From Thermotoga sp. 4484_232 (GTDB lineage Bacteria; Thermotogota; Thermotogae; Thermotogales; Thermotogaceae): 6,182 bases of DNA. A program made the translations under genes and the position numbers. The stretch spans positions 1 through 6,182 of the forward strand of contig MZGO01000103.1 in NCBI GenBank assembly GCA_002084985.1, in the 5' to 3' direction. The notes under the pieces are model-generated. The model saw only the letters and a list, made by a program, of their open reading frames with translations, did not search any database and was not told where the DNA came from. Positions within the stretch are counted from its first letter, which is position 1, and each line of letters starts with the position of its first letter. Shown in pieces: positions 5,196 through 6,182 of this stretch.

Positions 5196-6027
5196 AAAGA
5201 ATCAGATAGAAAAAATGGTTTTAATCCTTAAGGACCTGGGAGTTAAGAGAGACTGGGGATACACCAGTTACTACGTTGGCGTTACCAAAGCTGTTATAAA
5301 GAGAATACACCCTGATGCTGTGATCATCGATATAACTCATGGAATAGAACCTTTCAACGTTAGAATGGCTATGCACGTTCTGTACAGGGCATCAAAAGAT
5401 TTCCTAGAAGGAACGGTATTTCTCGCCGTGGTTGATCATGGAGTTGGAACGGCAAGGAAATCCATTGTCATGAGGACGAAGAACAACATGTTCTTCGTTG
5501 GCCCTGATAACGGTATATTCACACTCGTTGCTGAAGAATATGGTGTTAAAGAGATAAGAGAAATAACCAACAGGAAACTCTACTACAAAAAGGACCCATC
5601 GTTCACATTCCATGGAAGGGACATCTTCGCACCGGCTGCTGCACATCTTGATAAAGGAACACCGATGGAGAGTCTTGGAACGAGGTTGATGTCGTATGAG
5701 GTTTTGAAATACAAAAGAGCAAAAATCGATGGGAAGAGGATAGTAGGAGAAGTTGCCTTCTTTGACTCCTTTGGAAACATCGAAACCAACATACCGTTCC
5801 AGTTCTTCATGGATATGGGGATAGATCTGGATGATGTTCTAACGCTGAGGGTTGAGAGCAAATCTTTCAAAGTACCTTTCGTCAGAGCGTATGGAGATGT
5901 CTCAGAAGGAGAACTGCTCATACATTCTGACAGCTCCGGTTTCTTAGAGATAGCGATGAATCAGGGATCAGCCAGGGAGTATTTGAAAGTGGAACAGGGC
6001 TCTGAAGTAATTCTGGAAAAGGAATAG
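5113..6027 (+). CDS. SAM hydroxide adenosyltransferase (DUF62) fused to a metallo-beta-lactamase remnant
   Basis: From position 5251 onward this is a DUF62/COG1912 protein, an enzyme that hydrolyses S-adenosylmethionine to adenosine and methionine. The catalytic Asp-Arg-His triad described for the Pyrococcus horikoshii enzyme is present: Asp at 5434 and Arg at 5455 in VVDHGVGTARK, and His at 5611 in TFHGRDIFAPAAAHL. The VGPDNG segment (5497-5514) and the C-terminal GNIETNI beta domain are also intact. The N-terminal strand normally reading like (I/V)LLTD(F/W)G is cut: only DWG remains, directly after LGVKR of the metallo-beta-lactamase helix. The annotated GTG at 5113 lies inside the repeat and has no clear ribosome binding site; ATG 5215 (MVLILKDLG) is another possible start, 19 nt after the preceding stop. 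Domain identity is sure, while the start and activity are not. Confidence 0.85.
   Translation: MNIVKHASRVFSESVFAIIGGFHLVGLEKNQIEKMVLILKDLGVKRDWGYTSYYVGVTKAVIKRIHPDAVIIDITHGIEPFNVRMAMHVLYRASKDFLEGTVFLAVVDHGVGTARKSIVMRTKNNMFFVGPDNGIFTLVAEEYGVKEIREITNRKLYYKKDPSFTFHGRDIFAPAAAHLDKGTPMESLGTRLMSYEVLKYKRAKIDGKRIVGEVAFFDSFGNIETNIPFQFFMDMGIDLDDVLTLRVESKSFKVPFVRAYGDVSEGELLIHSDSSGFLEIAMNQGSAREYLKVEQGSEVILEKE
5241..5253 (+). other. Junction between metallo-beta-lactamase and DUF62 sequence
   Basis: Left of here the translated sequence is the helix that follows GGFHL in COG1237 proteins (QIEKMVLILKDLGVK). Right of here it is DUF62, beginning at its conserved DWG and continuing YYVGVTKAVIKRI. The end of one gene, the start of the other and any spacer are gone, and the join is in frame. 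The exact breakpoint cannot be placed without an unrearranged relative. Confidence 0.65.
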
Positions 6028-6041
6028 AAGAAGATGCCGGC

Positions 6042-6182
6042 ATGTTTTCAGTAAAAGAACTCGTGGAAATCGCTGTGAATGTTGAGGGAAGTGGTGAGAG
6101 ATTTCATAGAAAACTTTCAGAGGAAGTTGGAAACGATGAACAGAAAAAGCTTTCCGAATATCTTGCAGATCAGGAGATAGAG
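6042..6182 (+). CDS. Ferritin-like / rubrerythrin-type protein (partial, runs off the window)
   Basis: Forty-seven codons are visible, beginning MFSVKELVEIAVNVEGSGER and still open at the window end. The pattern of a long helix with E(I/L)A...E..GE.F...L, followed by LSEYLADQE, is that of ferritin-like di-iron proteins of the rubrerythrin superfamily, where glutamates in these helices bind iron; these act in peroxide detoxification or iron handling. The next helix turn, where an ExxH metal motif would be completed, is beyond the window. The ATG follows the preceding stop by 14 bp with only a weak purine-rich AGAAGA upstream. The ATG at 6034 is in another frame that stops quickly. Assignment is by pattern and moderately sure. 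Confidence 0.6.
   Translation, partial: MFSVKELVEIAVNVEGSGERFHRKLSEEVGNDEQKKLSEYLADQEIE

Overview
The window looks like chromosomal DNA of a thermophilic member of the Thermotogae, close to Thermotoga. The basis is resemblance from memory: the HydE here matches Thermotoga maritima HydE through most of its length with its cysteines offset by two, the first gene matches the TM1266 family, and the response regulator resembles T. maritima DrrB. Genes are packed tightly, often overlapping, and have strong AGGAGGTG-type ribosome binding sites. No database search was possible, so the species is not assigned.

Region 1 (1-3131, + strand) is a [FeFe]-hydrogenase maturation operon. A good extended -10 promoter (46-74) is followed by a structured leader of about 110 nt. 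Then come a small TM1266-type regulator-like protein, hydG (makes the Fe-CO-CN synthon from tyrosine), a 102-residue protein of unknown function, and hydE (further processes the synthon). The last three genes overlap each other, so they are surely co-transcribed. The GTPase scaffold gene hydF and the hydrogenase structural genes are not in the window. The leader can fold into two mutually exclusive hairpins, one leaving the first gene's Shine-Dalgarno free and the other burying it. It belongs to no riboswitch class I recognise and is the best candidate here for an undescribed regulatory element.

Region 2 (3077-3754, - strand) is a single AIM24/TIGR00266-family gene, convergent with hydE and overlapping its last 55 bases. 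It is divergent from the next unit, with only 45 bp between start codons.

Region 3 (3800 to the end, + strand) holds an OmpR/PhoB-type response regulator, a metallo-beta-lactamase-fold enzyme of the dihydropteroate-synthase-related COG1237 type, a SAM hydroxide adenosyltransferase (DUF62), and the start of a ferritin-like/rubrerythrin-type protein running off the window. The middle is rearranged. A perfect 49-bp tandem duplication (5049-5146) shifts the reading frame in the metallo-beta-lactamase gene. About 100 bp further on, that sequence runs directly into DUF62, with the C-terminus of the first enzyme and the N-terminal strand of the second both missing. Removing one repeat copy would give one fused 500-residue open frame. 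This is either a real, recent and possibly reversible rearrangement or an assembly artefact.
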